From Pseudomonas silvicola (GTDB taxonomy: Bacteria > Pseudomonadota > Gammaproteobacteria > Pseudomonadales > Pseudomonadaceae), in assembly GCF_026651855.1 (NCBI RefSeq), contig NZ_CP093280.1, positions 3,636,001 through 3,700,000 on the forward strand: a stretch of DNA of 64,000 nt, in the 5' to 3' direction. Position numbers and translations under genes: made by a program. Position 1 is the stretch's first letter. The number at the start of each line of letters is the position of its first letter. Positions 1 to 9,628 of this stretch are shown in pieces. The notes under the pieces are model-generated. The model had not been told where the DNA came from and did no database searches. It was given only the letters and a program-made list of their open reading frames with translations.

Positions 1-861
1 CTGGACCCGGCGATCCCCATCGGCGCCTGCTTCGAGGCACCCACCACGCCATTGGGCTTCGATGAACTGAAGATTGCCGGCGGTCTGCGTGGCCAGGGTG
101 TGGAATTGGTGGAAGCGGTCACGGTCAAACAGAAGTCCATCGCCCGCGCCGAGATCGTTATCGAAGGCGAGATCCTGCCGTACGAGCGCATGCGCGAAGA
201 CATCAACACCAACACCGGCCACGCCATGCCGGAGTTCCCTGGCTACAACGGCCCGGCCAACCCCGCGCTGCCGATCATCCGTGTCACCGCAGTCACCATG
301 CGCCGCGACGCCATCCTGCAAACCCTGGTAGGCCCGGGCGAGGAGCACACCAACCTCGCCGGCATCCCCACCGAAGCCAGCATCCGCAACGCCGTGGACC
401 TGGCCATGCCCGGCTTTTTGGTCAACGTCTATGCCCACACGGCGGGCGGCGGTAAATTCCTGGCGATCCTGCAGGTGGCCAAGCGCAAGGCCGGTGACGA
501 AGGCCGTCAGCGCCAGGCGGCGATCATTGCCCTGGGCGTGTACCGCGAACTGAAAAACGTTATCCTGGTGGACGAGGACGTCGACCCGTTCGACTCCGAT
601 GACGTGCTGTGGGCCATGCAGACCCGCTACCAGGGCGACATGGACACGATCTTCCTGCCCGGCGTGCCAGGCCATGTGCTCGACCCGTCCCAAGGCCCGG
701 AATACAACCCGGCACTGCTAGTGCGTGGCAACACCTGCAAGACCATCTTCGACTGCACAGCGCCGTTCCATCTGCGCGAGCACTTCACCCGCGCTGAGTT
801 CGTCGACGTCGATCCGCATCCCTATGCGCCTGAACTGTTCCCCGGAGGCCGGCATGAGTAG
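1..861 (+). CDS. UbiD-family (de)carboxylase, C-terminal part (5' end outside window)
   Basis: The frame is open from base 1 and shows the last 286 residues of a UbiD-type protein, so the start lies upstream. UbiD enzymes use prenylated FMN for reversible decarboxylation of aromatic or alpha,beta-unsaturated acids in the cytoplasm. Family-like stretches are the GACFEAP segment near the visible start, the run VNVYAHTAGGG, the acidic VDEDVDPF segment and the C-terminal KTIFDCTAPF. The catalytic E-R-E region cannot be judged fully because the N-terminal part is missing. The stop overlaps the start of the Idi-like gene by 8 bp, so the two are translationally coupled. A diverged fragment of another UbiD gene lies at 16659-16844. 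Substrate is unknown. The importer, ThDP enzyme and aldehyde dehydrogenase downstream suggest carboxylic or aromatic acid catabolism (inference). Confidence 0.88.
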   Translation: MDPAIPIGACFEAPTTPLGFDELKIAGGLRGQGVELVEAVTVKQKSIARAEIVIEGEILPYERMREDINTNTGHAMPEFPGYNGPANPALPIIRVTAVTMRRDAILQTLVGPGEEHTNLAGIPTEASIRNAVDLAMPGFLVNVYAHTAGGGKFLAILQVAKRKAGDEGRQRQAAIIALGVYRELKNVILVDEDVDPFDSDDVLWAMQTRYQGDMDTIFLPGVPGHVLDPSQGPEYNPALLVRGNTCKTIFDCTAPFHLREHFTRAEFVDVDPHPYAPELFPGGRHE

Positions 862-1381
862 CCAACGTCAGTTCCAGGAAAGCGTTTCACCCGCCGGGTT
901 CTCCTGCTACATCTTTGACTTGCAGGGCAGAGTGCTGATCACCCGCCGTTCCTTGGGCAAGGAAACCTGGCCAGGCGTATGGAGTAATTCGGTATGCGGC
1001 CACCTCGACGCAGACGAGCCGCTGGAGGCCGCAGTAAAACGACGTTCTGCTTTTGAGCTGGGTGTAGTGGTGGATCAGGTTGAATTGCTCATGGAGGATT
1101 TCAATTATCGCGCCGACGACGCTGACAGCACCCTGGAACAGGGGTATCGCCCGGTGCTCAGGGCGATGACATACGGAACGCCCAGTCCTGAGCCAGCCGA
1201 AGTCATGGAATGGCAGTGGGTCAATGCTGAGGCCGTGCTAGGCAGTGCCCGGGCCGCGCCGTTCGTTTATAGCCCATGGATGGTCGCTCAGTTGCAGGCA
1301 ATCCTTGTGCGAGGACTTTATCTGCGCTGGCTTGGAGGCAAGAAGAATCGCAGACTAGGCCCTCTGCCTCATTGTTGGTAG
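854..1381 (+). CDS. idi: Shortened, probably inactive isopentenyl-diphosphate isomerase (Nudix, type I) homologue
   Basis: This 175-residue Nudix-fold protein clearly resembles type I Idi (TWPGVWSNSVCGH motif; C48 and H50 match the catalytic Cys67 and His69 of E. coli Idi). I chose ATG 854, which overlaps the UbiD stop; the longer frame from 725 would run deep inside ubiD. From remembered E. coli numbering, the N-terminal part carrying His25 is absent, the His32 position is Pro, and the catalytic/metal Glu116 position is Gly97 (LEQG instead of ENE), while Glu114 is kept as E95. Three of five metal ligands would be gone, so normal isomerase activity is unlikely. It may have another role, for example one linked to the prenyl chemistry of the UbiD cofactor (speculation), or be decaying. 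Confidence 0.75.
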   Translation: MSSQRQFQESVSPAGFSCYIFDLQGRVLITRRSLGKETWPGVWSNSVCGHLDADEPLEAAVKRRSAFELGVVVDQVELLMEDFNYRADDADSTLEQGYRPVLRAMTYGTPSPEPAEVMEWQWVNAEAVLGSARAAPFVYSPWMVAQLQAILVRGLYLRWLGGKKNRRLGPLPHCW

Positions 1382-1403
1382 AAAACGCCCACTGAGCGTT
1401 TTC
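1381..1403. terminator. Hairpin between convergent genes
   Basis: GAAAACGC pairs with GCGTTTTC (8-bp arms, 7-nt loop). It begins at the last base of the idi-like stop codon and lies between that gene and the convergent exporter gene. The A/T-rich foot would give a short U-run in either direction. Confidence 0.5.
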
Positions 1404-1462
1404 CTCCAGTCCTTCAGGGCCGTGTGGGGGCGATTGGTCCAGCCTGGACACATGCGGTTTTG

Positions 1463-2746
1463 TCAGTCCCGGGAAAGCCTGGGTAGAGCGGCGAGGCCGA
1501 CAATACGCTTTTCGCCGAAGCCTGCGGCCAAGTAAACCATCAGCGCACAACAGCAGCACGCCGCCATTTGTCCGCTCATAACAGCGCCAGGGGTGTTTGG
1601 AAAGCGGGTTAGCAGAATGCCTTCCAGATAACTGGCGCCAGCGCCCATGCCCGTTGTCAATGCGTTCATCAGCGCCGATGCCGTTCCGGCGAACGCTCCG
1701 GCCCGCTCCATTGCGCCTTGTTGAGCGCACGGCGTGAGTACTCCGAGGCAAACCGTATTCACCGATAGCAATGCCGTCAGCGAAACGACATCAAGGTGGT
1801 TCACTAAGGCAAGCGTCAGGGTGATCATTGACGAGACTACGGAAACGGTAATCGATGTGCTAATGATGACATGCCCGGGCAAGGCGTGCCGCGCCAGTCG
1901 CCCGCTGAACAAAGAACCTAGCATCAGCGATAGTGCCATTACCCCAAACAGAGCGCCGTACGTCACTGTCGATACATGGAGCAAGTTGACGTAGACATAC
2001 AAAGATCCCGTTACATAGGAGAAATGGCTACCAAAGGTCAATGCGATGATCAGTGCGTAAGCCAGACTCGATTTGTCCGTCAGGAATGTTCTGTAGTCCT
2101 TCAGGACGCCGCGAAGTGATTGTTTCGGGAGGCTGGGTTGGTTGCTGGCCGCGCCGAGAGTAGCAAGTCGTGCGCGGGATGATTCGGGTAACCCTAATGC
2201 AACCATCAGGAACATCAGGACACCGCCCAGAGTCATAAAGCCATAGATCCAGCGCCAGCTACCTAGTAACAGTAAGAGATTGCCCACGGTAGGTGCTGTG
2301 GTCGGGCCGATGATGCGTACAACCGCCGCGTACGACAACAGTCGCCTTGCCTCCGCGCCCTGGTAATGGTCACGGATCACGGTGATTGCCAATACTGCGG
2401 CCACACCTGCCCCGGCGCCTTGTAACAGGCGCCAGAGCAATAGCGAACTGAAGCCGGATGTCGAAGTTGCCAACAGGCTGGCGATGGCATAGACCAGGCA
2501 TGTTCCCAGCAGTACACCTCGTCGTCCCAATCTGTCGGATAGCGGTCCTCCGATCAGTGGCGACAAAGCAAATCCCAGGAAAAAGAAACTGAGTGTCTGC
2601 GACACGTGTTCAACAGGAACGCTCAGGTCCCCGGCGACTTCGACAAACCCCGGCAGGCCCAGGTCGATGGACATCGCGGGGAACGCGGTGAGTACACCGC
2701 AGATAAGCGCAAGTTTGAAGGGGGATGTGTAGGTGGGGGAGTTCAT
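1463..2746 (-). CDS. MFS multidrug/metabolite exporter, Bcr/CflA-like
   Basis: This 427-residue 12-TM major facilitator has the Bcr/CflA-type pattern: the loop motif GGPLSDRLGRRGVL after TM2 and RLLQGAGAGV in TM4 followed by an RDHYQG loop. It would act as an H+-driven exporter in the inner membrane. The start is ATG at 2746 (MNSPTYTS), with an AGGA upstream; a longer frame from 2956 has no hydrophobic or family-like sequence. It is transcribed away from the importer at 2975, sharing a 228-bp divergent region. Its place next to the UbiD island suggests efflux of a toxic substrate or intermediate, but it could be an unrelated drug exporter. Confidence 0.8.
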   Translation of the reverse strand: MNSPTYTSPFKLALICGVLTAFPAMSIDLGLPGFVEVAGDLSVPVEHVSQTLSFFFLGFALSPLIGGPLSDRLGRRGVLLGTCLVYAIASLLATSTSGFSSLLLWRLLQGAGAGVAAVLAITVIRDHYQGAEARRLLSYAAVVRIIGPTTAPTVGNLLLLLGSWRWIYGFMTLGGVLMFLMVALGLPESSRARLATLGAASNQPSLPKQSLRGVLKDYRTFLTDKSSLAYALIIALTFGSHFSYVTGSLYVYVNLLHVSTVTYGALFGVMALSLMLGSLFSGRLARHALPGHVIISTSITVSVVSSMITLTLALVNHLDVVSLTALLSVNTVCLGVLTPCAQQGAMERAGAFAGTASALMNALTTGMGAGASYLEGILLTRFPNTPGAVMSGQMAACCCCALMVYLAAGFGEKRIVGLAALPRLSRD

Positions 2747-2974
2747 AGGACATCCTAGGCATAGTCTAGGTGCGATTTCAGGTGCACGAAGGGCTAGCCA
2801 AATCGGGTGAAAGGAACGCCCGTAAGGGTACCGCGGCTTGCGCCTCAAGGGCGGGGCTAATACTCGATTTTCACGCAAAGCAGCTATGCGTGCTTTGCTC
2901 TTAGTTGCGCAGCGGTCACCTCGCATACTCCAGCTTCCAATAAAAACAGCGCACAAGCGCCTGGGAGTTTTGGT

Positions 2975-4216
2975 ATGCAGTCATGGTATAGCAGTATGGC
3001 GCCGCACCAGCGGCGCACGTTCTGGGCGTGTTTCATGGGCTGGGCACTGGATGCGATGGACGTCCAGCTGTTCGCCTTCGTCATCCCCACCTTGCTGACT
3101 TTGTGGGGTATGACCAAGGGCGAAGCTGGCGTGATCGGTACCTCGGCGCTGATCGCTTCGGCCCTCGGTGGCGTGATCGCCGGCGTCCTGGCTGACCGCA
3201 TCGGCCGGGTGCGGGTGCTGAAGCTGGCTATCCTGTGGTTTTCCCTGTTCACCGGCCTGTCGGCCTTCACCGATTCGTTTCACAGCCTGCTGTTGACCCG
3301 CAGCTTCCAAGGCCTGGGCTTTGGCGGCGAATGGGCGGCAGGCGCTGTGCTGATCGGCGAGGTGGTGGACAAGCGCATTCGTGGGCGCGCCGTGGGTTCG
3401 GTGCAGGCCGGTTGGCCGGTGGGCTATGCCATCGCGGCGCTGGCCTACTGGGCTACGTTCAGCCTGCTGCCCGACCACAGCGCCTGGCGGGTGCTGTTCC
3501 TGATCGGCGTGCTGCCCGGCCTGCTGGTTTTGTGGATGCGCCGCAACGTGCAGGAATCCGAGGCTTTCGAGGCGGCCGCTGAGCAGCGTGAGCAAACGTC
3601 GGTGGGCTCTACCTTCCTGCTGATTTTCTCTCCTCGCGTGCTACCGCTCACCCTGATGGCCTCTGCCATGGCCGCAGGCGCCCTGGGCGGCAATTACACC
3701 ATCCTGACCTGGCTGGTCACCTACCTGCGTGAAACCCAGGGCCTGACCATCAACATGACCACTCTGTACCTGGCGGTGAATATCGTCGGCTCGTTCGCCG
3801 GCTACCTGTGCATGGCGCACCTGAGCGACGCGTTGGGCCGGCGGCGTACCTTCGCCCTGTCGGCGGTGGGCGCGACCATCACCGTGCTGGTCTACACCCA
3901 ACTGGCGTTGCCGATGTGGACCCTGTTGCTGCTGGGCTTTCCCCTGGGCTTCTTCCAGTCGGGCATCGTCTCGGGCATGGGCGCCTGCTTTACCGAACTG
4001 TTCCCGGCGCAGATCCGCGGCAGTGCGGGGGGCTTTTCCTACAACTTCGGCCGCGGGGTAGGGGCACTGGTGCCCGCCGGCGTTGGCCTGAGCAGCGGTG
4101 CCTTTGGCCTGGCCGCGTCCATTGGTGTGTGGGCGGCGTGTGCGTATCTGTTGGTATTTGTCGTGGCATTGGTCTTGCCGGAAACCCGTAACAAGGAACT
4201 CGAACTTTATGTCTGA
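2975..4216 (+). CDS. MFS transporter, probable aromatic/carboxylic acid:H+ symporter
   Basis: This 413-residue 12-TM MFS protein has the signature LDAMDVQLFAFVIP in TM1 (an early acidic residue is typical of acid:H+ symporters), the loop motif GVLADRIGRVRVL and RSFQGLGFGGEWAAG in TM4. The start ATG 2975 has GGGAG 8 nt upstream. Its stop overlaps the start of the ThDP enzyme gene by 8 bp, so importer and enzyme are co-translated. It is the probable entry route for the substrate of the downstream pathway (inference). The pseudogene at 10993-11540 is a relative of this transporter. Confidence 0.82.
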   Translation: MQSWYSSMAPHQRRTFWACFMGWALDAMDVQLFAFVIPTLLTLWGMTKGEAGVIGTSALIASALGGVIAGVLADRIGRVRVLKLAILWFSLFTGLSAFTDSFHSLLLTRSFQGLGFGGEWAAGAVLIGEVVDKRIRGRAVGSVQAGWPVGYAIAALAYWATFSLLPDHSAWRVLFLIGVLPGLLVLWMRRNVQESEAFEAAAEQREQTSVGSTFLLIFSPRVLPLTLMASAMAAGALGGNYTILTWLVTYLRETQGLTINMTTLYLAVNIVGSFAGYLCMAHLSDALGRRRTFALSAVGATITVLVYTQLALPMWTLLLLGFPLGFFQSGIVSGMGACFTELFPAQIRGSAGGFSYNFGRGVGALVPAGVGLSSGAFGLAASIGVWAACAYLLVFVVALVLPETRNKELELYV

Positions 4217-5855
4217 TTTCAATCAACCGCGTAATGGCGGCCAGATTCTCGTCCAGGCCCTGCAGGCCAACGGCGTCGATACCCTGTACTGCGTGCCGGG
4301 GGAAAGTTACCTGCCGGTGCTCGATGCCCTGTGCGACGTGCCGGCTATCCGCACCATCGTTACCCGCCATGAAGGCGCGGCGTCGAACATGGCCGATGCT
4401 TACGGCAAGCTCACCGGGCGGCCGGGTATCTGCTTCGTGACCCGCGGCCCCGGCGCTACCCACGCCAGCAATGGCGTTCACACCGCCCGCCAGGATTCCA
4501 CACCGATGATCCTGTTTGTCGGCCAGGTGGAGAGCAGCTTCAAAGGGCGCGAAGCGTTCCAGGAAGTGGATTACGGGCAGATGTTCGGGGGCCTGGCCAA
4601 ATGGGTGGGCGAGATCGACAGCATCCAGCGCATTCCGGAGATCCTCAGCAAGGCCTTCAGCATTGCGCTGTCGGGGCGGCCGGGGCCGGTGGTCATCGCC
4701 TTGCCGGAACAAGTGCTGTTCGGCACCGCGCAGGTGGCGGATGCGCCGCCCGTGCGCATCGCCAAGGCTGTCCCGGACACCTCGGCCCTGGCCGAACTGC
4801 GCAAGCGATTGGCCACCGCACGTCGCCCGCTGGTAATCCTGGGTGGTACCGGCTGGGACGCCGAAGGCAGCGCCGCGTTGCGCCGCTTCGTGCACGACAA
4901 CCACCTGCCGGTGGCGGCCTCGTTCCGCCGCCAGGACCTGTTCGACAACCGCGACCCGCACTACGTCGGCCAGCTGGGGTTGGGCACCTCGCCCAAGCTG
5001 TTGCAACGGGTCAAGGACGCCGACCTGTTGCTGGTGATCGGCTCGCGCCTGAGTGAAACCGTGTCCCAGGGCTATACCCTGTTTGGCGATCAGCCGCTGA
5101 TCCATGTGCACCCCGATCCCCAAGAGCTCAACCGCGTCTACCACGCCGAGTTGCCGATACTCGCGTCGCTGAGCCATTTCGCCGTGGCCGCAGCGCAGCT
5201 TGAACCTGTCGACGCCAGCACTTGGAAGGACTGGACCGCAGCTGCCCGCGCCGATTACCTGGAGCACTCCACCCCACCTGCGCCCCACCCGCAACTGGCC
5301 GGCGTGGACATGGGCGCGGTCATGGCGCACCTCAATGACGTGCTGCCGGATGATGCCATCATCAGCAACGGCGCCGGTAACTATACGGTGTGGGTGCATC
5401 GCTTCTACCGCTACCGCCAGCCCGCCACGGAGCTGGCGCCCACCAACGGCGCCATGGGCTATGGCCTGCCGGCCGCCATCGCGGCCAAGCTGCACGCGCC
5501 GCAGCGTACGGTGGTGTGCTTTGCCGGTGACGGCTGCTTCATGATGTACCCGCAGGAGCTGGCCACGGCCATGCAGTTCAAGGCGCCGCTGGTGGTGATC
5601 GTGGTCAACAACAGCATGCTGGGCACCATCCGCATGCACCAGGAGCGCGAGTACCCGGGACGGGTGTCGGCCACCGAGCTGGCTAACCCGGACTTCATCG
5701 GCCTTGCCCGCGCGTTCGGTGCCCATGCGGAACGGGTCGAGCGCACCGCCGACTTCGCTGGCGCCTTTGAACGTGCCCAGGCGGTGGGCGTGCCGGCTCT
5801 GATCGAGCTGTGCGTGGACCCTAAACAGATTACCCCCCAGGCCCGGTTGGATTGA
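4209..5855 (+). CDS. Thiamine-diphosphate-dependent decarboxylase/carboligase (acetolactate synthase-like)
   Basis: This 548-residue protein has the three-domain layout of the POX/AHAS family. The N-terminal pyrimidine-binding domain carries the activating Glu in RHEGAASN (E55), the central domain follows, and the C-terminal domain has the ThDP/Mg motif GDG (about 440) ending in VVNN. Such enzymes decarboxylate 2-keto acids, yielding aldehydes or carboligation products. The start ATG 4209 overlaps the transporter stop; the next gene is an aldehyde dehydrogenase. 2-Keto acid to aldehyde to acid is therefore a reasonable order, and the 2-hydroxy-acid dehydrogenase at 12387-13643 could supply the 2-keto acid. 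It is not an anabolic IlvB, as no small subunit is present. Substrate unknown. Confidence 0.85.
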   Translation: MSDFNQPRNGGQILVQALQANGVDTLYCVPGESYLPVLDALCDVPAIRTIVTRHEGAASNMADAYGKLTGRPGICFVTRGPGATHASNGVHTARQDSTPMILFVGQVESSFKGREAFQEVDYGQMFGGLAKWVGEIDSIQRIPEILSKAFSIALSGRPGPVVIALPEQVLFGTAQVADAPPVRIAKAVPDTSALAELRKRLATARRPLVILGGTGWDAEGSAALRRFVHDNHLPVAASFRRQDLFDNRDPHYVGQLGLGTSPKLLQRVKDADLLLVIGSRLSETVSQGYTLFGDQPLIHVHPDPQELNRVYHAELPILASLSHFAVAAAQLEPVDASTWKDWTAAARADYLEHSTPPAPHPQLAGVDMGAVMAHLNDVLPDDAIISNGAGNYTVWVHRFYRYRQPATELAPTNGAMGYGLPAAIAAKLHAPQRTVVCFAGDGCFMMYPQELATAMQFKAPLVVIVVNNSMLGTIRMHQEREYPGRVSATELANPDFIGLARAFGAHAERVERTADFAGAFERAQAVGVPALIELCVDPKQITPQARLD

Positions 5856-5866
5856 GGAAAGACACG

Positions 5867-7441
5867 ATGCACGTACTAGGACACATGATCATCGGCCAGC
5901 GCGCGTTTCGTGGCCTGGGTGGGGAAGTCGACGCGTACGCCGCCGCCACCGGCGAGGCGCTGGGGCCGACCTTTGGCGTCAGCACCCTGGCCGATGTGGA
6001 CACGGCCTGCGAACTGGCCGATGACGCATTCGATGCCTACCGCCAATTGCCCGATGCCCAGCGCGCCCGGTTTCTGGAGGCCATTGGTGAAGGCTTGCTG
6101 GCGTTGGGCGACACCCTGATCGAGCGGGTGGCGCTGGAAAGCGGCCTGCCCAGGGCGCGCCTGGAAGGCGAGCGGCTGCGCACGGTCAATCAGCTGAAGC
6201 TGTTCGCCAACCTGCTGCGCGACGGCGGCTGGCACGGCCGGGTGCTGGACACCGCCCAGCCGCAACGCCAGCCGCTGCCGCGCAGCGACTCGCGCCAGCG
6301 GCGCATCGGCCTGGGCCCCGTGGCTGTATTCGGTGCCAGTAATTTCCCGCTGGCGTTTTCGGTGGCCGGCGGCGATACCGCCTCGGCCCTGGCCGCCGGT
6401 TGCCCGGTGATCGTCAAGGCGCACCCGGCGCACCTGGGCACCAGCGAACTGGTGGCGCGGGTCATCCAGCGGGCGGCGGCCGACACCGGCATGCCCGACG
6501 GAGTGTTTTCGTTGTTGATCGATAAGGACATCGCCATCGGCCAGGCCTTGGTCAAGCACCCTGCGGTGCAGGCTGTGGGCTTTACCGGCTCGCGACGCGG
6601 TGGTCTGGCGCTGGTGCAAGCGGCCCAGGCGCGCCCCGTGCCGATTCCGGTGTATGCGGAGATGAGCAGCATCAATCCGCTGTTTCTGCTGCCGGCGGCG
6701 CTGGCGGCGCGCGGGCAGGCCATCGCGCGGTGCTTTGTCGATTCGCTGGTGCTAGGGGCCGGGCAGTTCTGCACCAACCCCGGCCTGCTGCTGGCGCTGG
6801 AGGGGCCGCACTTGGTGAGCTTTGTCAGTGAGGTGGCGCAGGCGTTGGCGCACAAGGCGCCAGCGACCATGCTCACCCCCGGCATTTTAGGCGCCTACCG
6901 TCAGGGCGTAGAACGCCTGGAACAGGCCAATGGCGTTGCCCGCATCGCGGTCGGCCAGACCGCCGAGGGCACGCCCCAGGCCGCCGTGTTTGACGTGGAG
7001 GCGGCCAGCTTCCTCGCCAACCCCGCGTTGGCCGATGAAAACTTCGGTCCCAGCGCGCTGCTGGTGGTGTGTCGCCACCCTGACGAACTGCTCCAGGTTG
7101 CGCGCGCGCTGGAAGGCCAGTTGACCGCCACCTTGCACGCCGATGACGAGGACGCCACGCTCGCCGCCGCGCTGCTGGGGCCGCTGGAGCGCAAGGCGGG
7201 GCGCATTCTGTTCAACGAGTTCCCCACGGGCGTGGAGGTCAATCACTCGATGGTGCATGGCGGGCCGTTCCCGGCGACGTCCGATGCCCGCAGTACCTCG
7301 GTGGGGGCGACGGCCATCGATCGCTTCCTGCGCCCGGTGTGCTATCAGAACGTGCCTCAGGCGTTGCTGCCCGAGCCCTTGCGCGATGCGCACGGCAGCG
7401 GCCAGTGGTGGCGGGTGGACGGTACTCTGCTCAAGCGCTAG
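5867..7441 (+). CDS. NADP-type aldehyde dehydrogenase, 2,5-dioxovalerate (alpha-ketoglutarate semialdehyde) dehydrogenase family
   Basis: This 524-residue ALDH belongs to the KGSADH-like group, shown by [16 protein letters not shown] near residue 155, the general-base Glu in AEMSSINP (about 265) and the catalytic Cys in GQFCTNPG (residue 302). It oxidises an aldehyde to an acid in the cytoplasm; known relatives make 2-oxoglutarate from its semialdehyde in pentose and hydroxyproline pathways. ATG 5867 is preferred over the upstream TTG 5852 because GAGGA lies 8 nt before it. It starts 12 bp after the ThDP gene, in the same operon. Its 3' end overlaps the convergent LysR gene by 11 bp. The actual substrate may be the product of the ThDP enzyme. 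Confidence 0.85.
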   Translation: MHVLGHMIIGQRAFRGLGGEVDAYAAATGEALGPTFGVSTLADVDTACELADDAFDAYRQLPDAQRARFLEAIGEGLLALGDTLIERVALESGLPRARLEGERLRTVNQLKLFANLLRDGGWHGRVLDTAQPQRQPLPRSDSRQRRIGLGPVAVFGASNFPLAFSVAGGDTASALAAGCPVIVKAHPAHLGTSELVARVIQRAAADTGMPDGVFSLLIDKDIAIGQALVKHPAVQAVGFTGSRRGGLALVQAAQARPVPIPVYAEMSSINPLFLLPAALAARGQAIARCFVDSLVLGAGQFCTNPGLLLALEGPHLVSFVSEVAQALAHKAPATMLTPGILGAYRQGVERLEQANGVARIAVGQTAEGTPQAAVFDVEAASFLANPALADENFGPSALLVVCRHPDELLQVARALEGQLTATLHADDEDATLAAALLGPLERKAGRILFNEFPTGVEVNHSMVHGGPFPATSDARSTSVGATAIDRFLRPVCYQNVPQALLPEPLRDAHGSGQWWRVDGTLLKR

Positions 7442-8375
7442 GGGTTGGCTGGAGCAGGCTTGCCCCCGGCCACAGTCCTTGCTCCAGCAGCTGCGCAGTC
7501 TGTTGGCGGATGATTTGCGTCACCGCCCACAGGCCATCGGCGATCACCCGGTTTTTTGGCCATACGATGGCGATGGTGCGGCTGACCTCAGGATTTTCCA
7601 GGGCGTAGCTTTTCAAGCGTCCAGTGTTGACTTCCTCCATCACGGCAGCTTCAGGCAACACCGTGCACCCACAGTGCTCCAGCACCAGATGCTTGGTGAT
7701 CGAGATCGAGCCGTCGCATTCCAGGGCAATCTGCGGAGTAAAACCACTGCGCAGGGCCAGTGACTCTACCAATTGCCGAAGCCCGTGATGGGTGCTAGGC
7801 AAGATAAGCGGGATATCCCCTAGCGCCTTCACCTCGACGCTGTCGCCCGTCATCGGGTAATCACTGGGCGTGATCAAGCGAACGCTTTCGCGCAGCAGAG
7901 GGTCATGTTGCAGCGCTCCGGGGTGCTCGGGCAGATAGACCAGAGCCAGGTCTACCACGCCCTCGCTCAGGCGCGACAGCACATCGGCCGCCAAGCCTTC
8001 GACGAAGTGCACGCGGGTGCTTGGGTACCGGGCTTTCAAGGCATGCCCCAGGCGTCCGAACAGAATGCGCGCGATGGTTGGCTGCGCGGCAATGCACAGC
8101 GTGGCCGGACCATTCTCGGCGCTGTCGCGCATGGCGCGCTCGGCGGCCTGCAGGGTCTCAGCCAGGGTGCTGGCGTAACCCAGCAACTGCTGCCCGCGCT
8201 CGGTCAAGGTCACGCCGCGCCCGCTGCGGTGGAACAGGCGGGTGCCCAGCTCGGTTTCCAGCAGGCTGACGCGGCGGCTAATAGTGGACTGGTCCGCCCC
8301 CAACGCCATGGCGGTGCGAGAAATGCTGGCGTGTCTGGCCACATGGGCGAACAGGGCAAGGTCATCGGAATTCAT
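7431..8375 (-). CDS. LysR-family regulator (paralogue of the one at 11550)
   Basis: This 314-residue LysR protein has an N-terminal winged helix-turn-helix (residues 1-60, [17 protein letters not shown]) and a periplasmic-binding-protein-like effector domain. The start is the MNSDDLAL Met at 8375; the frame from 8438 only adds a non-family tail. It is closely related to the LysR at 11550 (MNSDDLA start, GxRLFxRxGRGV motif, CGC near the C terminus), so the pair arose by duplication. It is divergent from the hydrolase gene at 8520 and convergent with the operon ending at 7441. A GCATATCAG motif in the divergent region (8435) recurs at 10861. Confidence 0.88.
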   Translation of the reverse strand: MNSDDLALFAHVARHASISRTAMALGADQSTISRRVSLLETELGTRLFHRSGRGVTLTERGQQLLGYASTLAETLQAAERAMRDSAENGPATLCIAAQPTIARILFGRLGHALKARYPSTRVHFVEGLAADVLSRLSEGVVDLALVYLPEHPGALQHDPLLRESVRLITPSDYPMTGDSVEVKALGDIPLILPSTHHGLRQLVESLALRSGFTPQIALECDGSISITKHLVLEHCGCTVLPEAAVMEEVNTGRLKSYALENPEVSRTIAIVWPKNRVIADGLWAVTQIIRQQTAQLLEQGLWPGASLLQPTPSA

Positions 8376-8434
8376 CGCCGGCTCCGGCAGCGCAATAGAA
8401 AGGCGATTCTGGCTGAGTGGGCACAGCAATGGGT

Positions 8435-8449
8435 GCATATCAGGTTTGT
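8435..8449. promoter_or_regulatory. Possible LysR-binding element
   Basis: GCATATCAGGTTTGT lies in the 144-bp region between the divergent LysR and hydrolase genes. The first nine bases match a perfect GCATA-N5-TATGC inverted repeat at 10861-10875, near the second LysR paralogue. This copy is imperfect on its right half, so the call is tentative. Confidence 0.35.
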
Positions 8450-8519
8450 TTTATTTGCATGAGTGGTTAATCCCCAAGTAATGCTGCAATGCAACCCTTG
8501 GTTTCTTTGAGGAAAATCC

Positions 8520-9524
8520 ATGCCCCCTATCTCACGTGCACGCCTATTCCTGGCAGGCTCACTGTTTGCCCTGGCCTTCAATGCGTCGGCGGCCGCCACT
8601 TACGGGCAACAGCTGCAAGGCTTCAATTACCCCTATCCGCTGCATCACTACCTGTTCAGTTCTCAGGGGCAACCGCTGGACATGGGCTACATGGACGTGT
8701 CGCCCACGATCGCCGGCAACGGCCGTACGGTGGTGTTGCTGCACGGCAAGAACTTCTGTGGGGCTACCTGGGATGACAGCATCAAGGCCCTGAGCGGCGC
8801 CGGTTATCGCGTGGTGGTGCCGGACCAGATCGGTTTTTGCACCTCCAGTAAGCCAGACCACTACCAGTACAGCTTCCAGCAACTGGCGGCCAATACCCAT
8901 GATCTGCTGGCCAGCATCGGCGTCGACAAGGCCACGATTATTGGCCACTCCACCGGCGGCATGTTGGCGGCGCGCTATGCGCTGGTCTATCCCCAGGCTA
9001 CCCAGCAACTGGTGATGGTCAACCCCATAGGTCTTGAGGACTGGAAGGCGCTGGGTGTGCCGTGGCGTAGCGTGGACCAGTGGTACCAGCGCGAGCTCAA
9101 GCTCAATGCCGAGGGCATTCGCACCTATGAAAAAAACACTTATTACGTGGGGCGCTGGAAGCCTGAGTACGATCGCTGGGTGGACATGCTCGCTGGCCTG
9201 AACGAGGGGCCGGGGCACGCCAAAGTGGCGTGGAACTCGGCGTTGATCTACGACATGATCTTCACCCAGCCGGTGTACTACGAACTGCCGCTGCTCAAGG
9301 TGCCTACATTGTTGATGATTGGCGATGCCGACACCACGGCCATTGGCAGCGACATTGCACCGCCTGAGGTAAAAGCGCGGGTGGGTCATTACGCTGTGCT
9401 GGGCAAGCAGACGGCCGAGCGTATTCCCGGTGCGCGCCTGATCGAGTTCCCGGGCAAGGGGCATGCACCACAGATGGAGGACCCGGCGGCGTTCAACCAG
9501 GCCCTGGTGCAGGCCTTGAAGTGA
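8520..9524 (+). CDS. Exported alpha/beta hydrolase
   Basis: This 334-residue hydrolase has an N-terminal signal peptide (charged start, hydrophobic core, cleavage probably after ASA near residue 24), so it probably acts in the periplasm. The fold shows in the oxyanion motif LLHGKNFCG, the nucleophile elbow GHSTGG (Ser about 143), and late acid and His residues (GDAD; GKGHAPQ near 315). It could be an esterase, lactonase or C-C hydrolase that frees an acid for import. It is divergent from the LysR at 8375, which probably controls it. Family level is confident; substrate is not known. Confidence 0.83.
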   Translation: MPPISRARLFLAGSLFALAFNASAAATYGQQLQGFNYPYPLHHYLFSSQGQPLDMGYMDVSPTIAGNGRTVVLLHGKNFCGATWDDSIKALSGAGYRVVVPDQIGFCTSSKPDHYQYSFQQLAANTHDLLASIGVDKATIIGHSTGGMLAARYALVYPQATQQLVMVNPIGLEDWKALGVPWRSVDQWYQRELKLNAEGIRTYEKNTYYVGRWKPEYDRWVDMLAGLNEGPGHAKVAWNSALIYDMIFTQPVYYELPLLKVPTLLMIGDADTTAIGSDIAPPEVKARVGHYAVLGKQTAERIPGARLIEFPGKGHAPQMEDPAAFNQALVQALK

Positions 9525-9526
9525 CC

Positions 9527-9616
9527 GTAGCCGCCGCCGTCAGGCTGCGCTGGCCGGTGTGAACCCTGAAAATCCACAGCGTAATCAGGGCCAGCGCAGC
9601 CTGCGGCAGCGGCTAC
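9527..9616. repeat. REP-like long inverted repeat between convergent genes
   Basis: The arms 9527-9555 and 9589-9616 are complementary over about 28 bp with one mismatch and one bulge, beginning GTAGCCGC and ending GCGGCTAC. An inner CCCTGA/TCAGGG pair extends the structure. It resembles the GTAGCCGCTGCCG-type palindromic repeats common between genes in fluorescent pseudomonads (from memory). It sits just after the hydrolase stop and before the end of the convergent solute-binding gene, so it may also end transcription both ways. Confidence 0.7.
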
Positions 9617-9628
9617 AGGATCCCCATG

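Noticed and set aside
3990-5726. Long minus-strand open frame (578 codons) opposite the ThDP gene
   Set aside because: It is the antisense of a well-supported enzyme. Its composition is rich in His, Arg and Gly, with no domain or ribosome-binding site, as expected from high-GC third-position bias.
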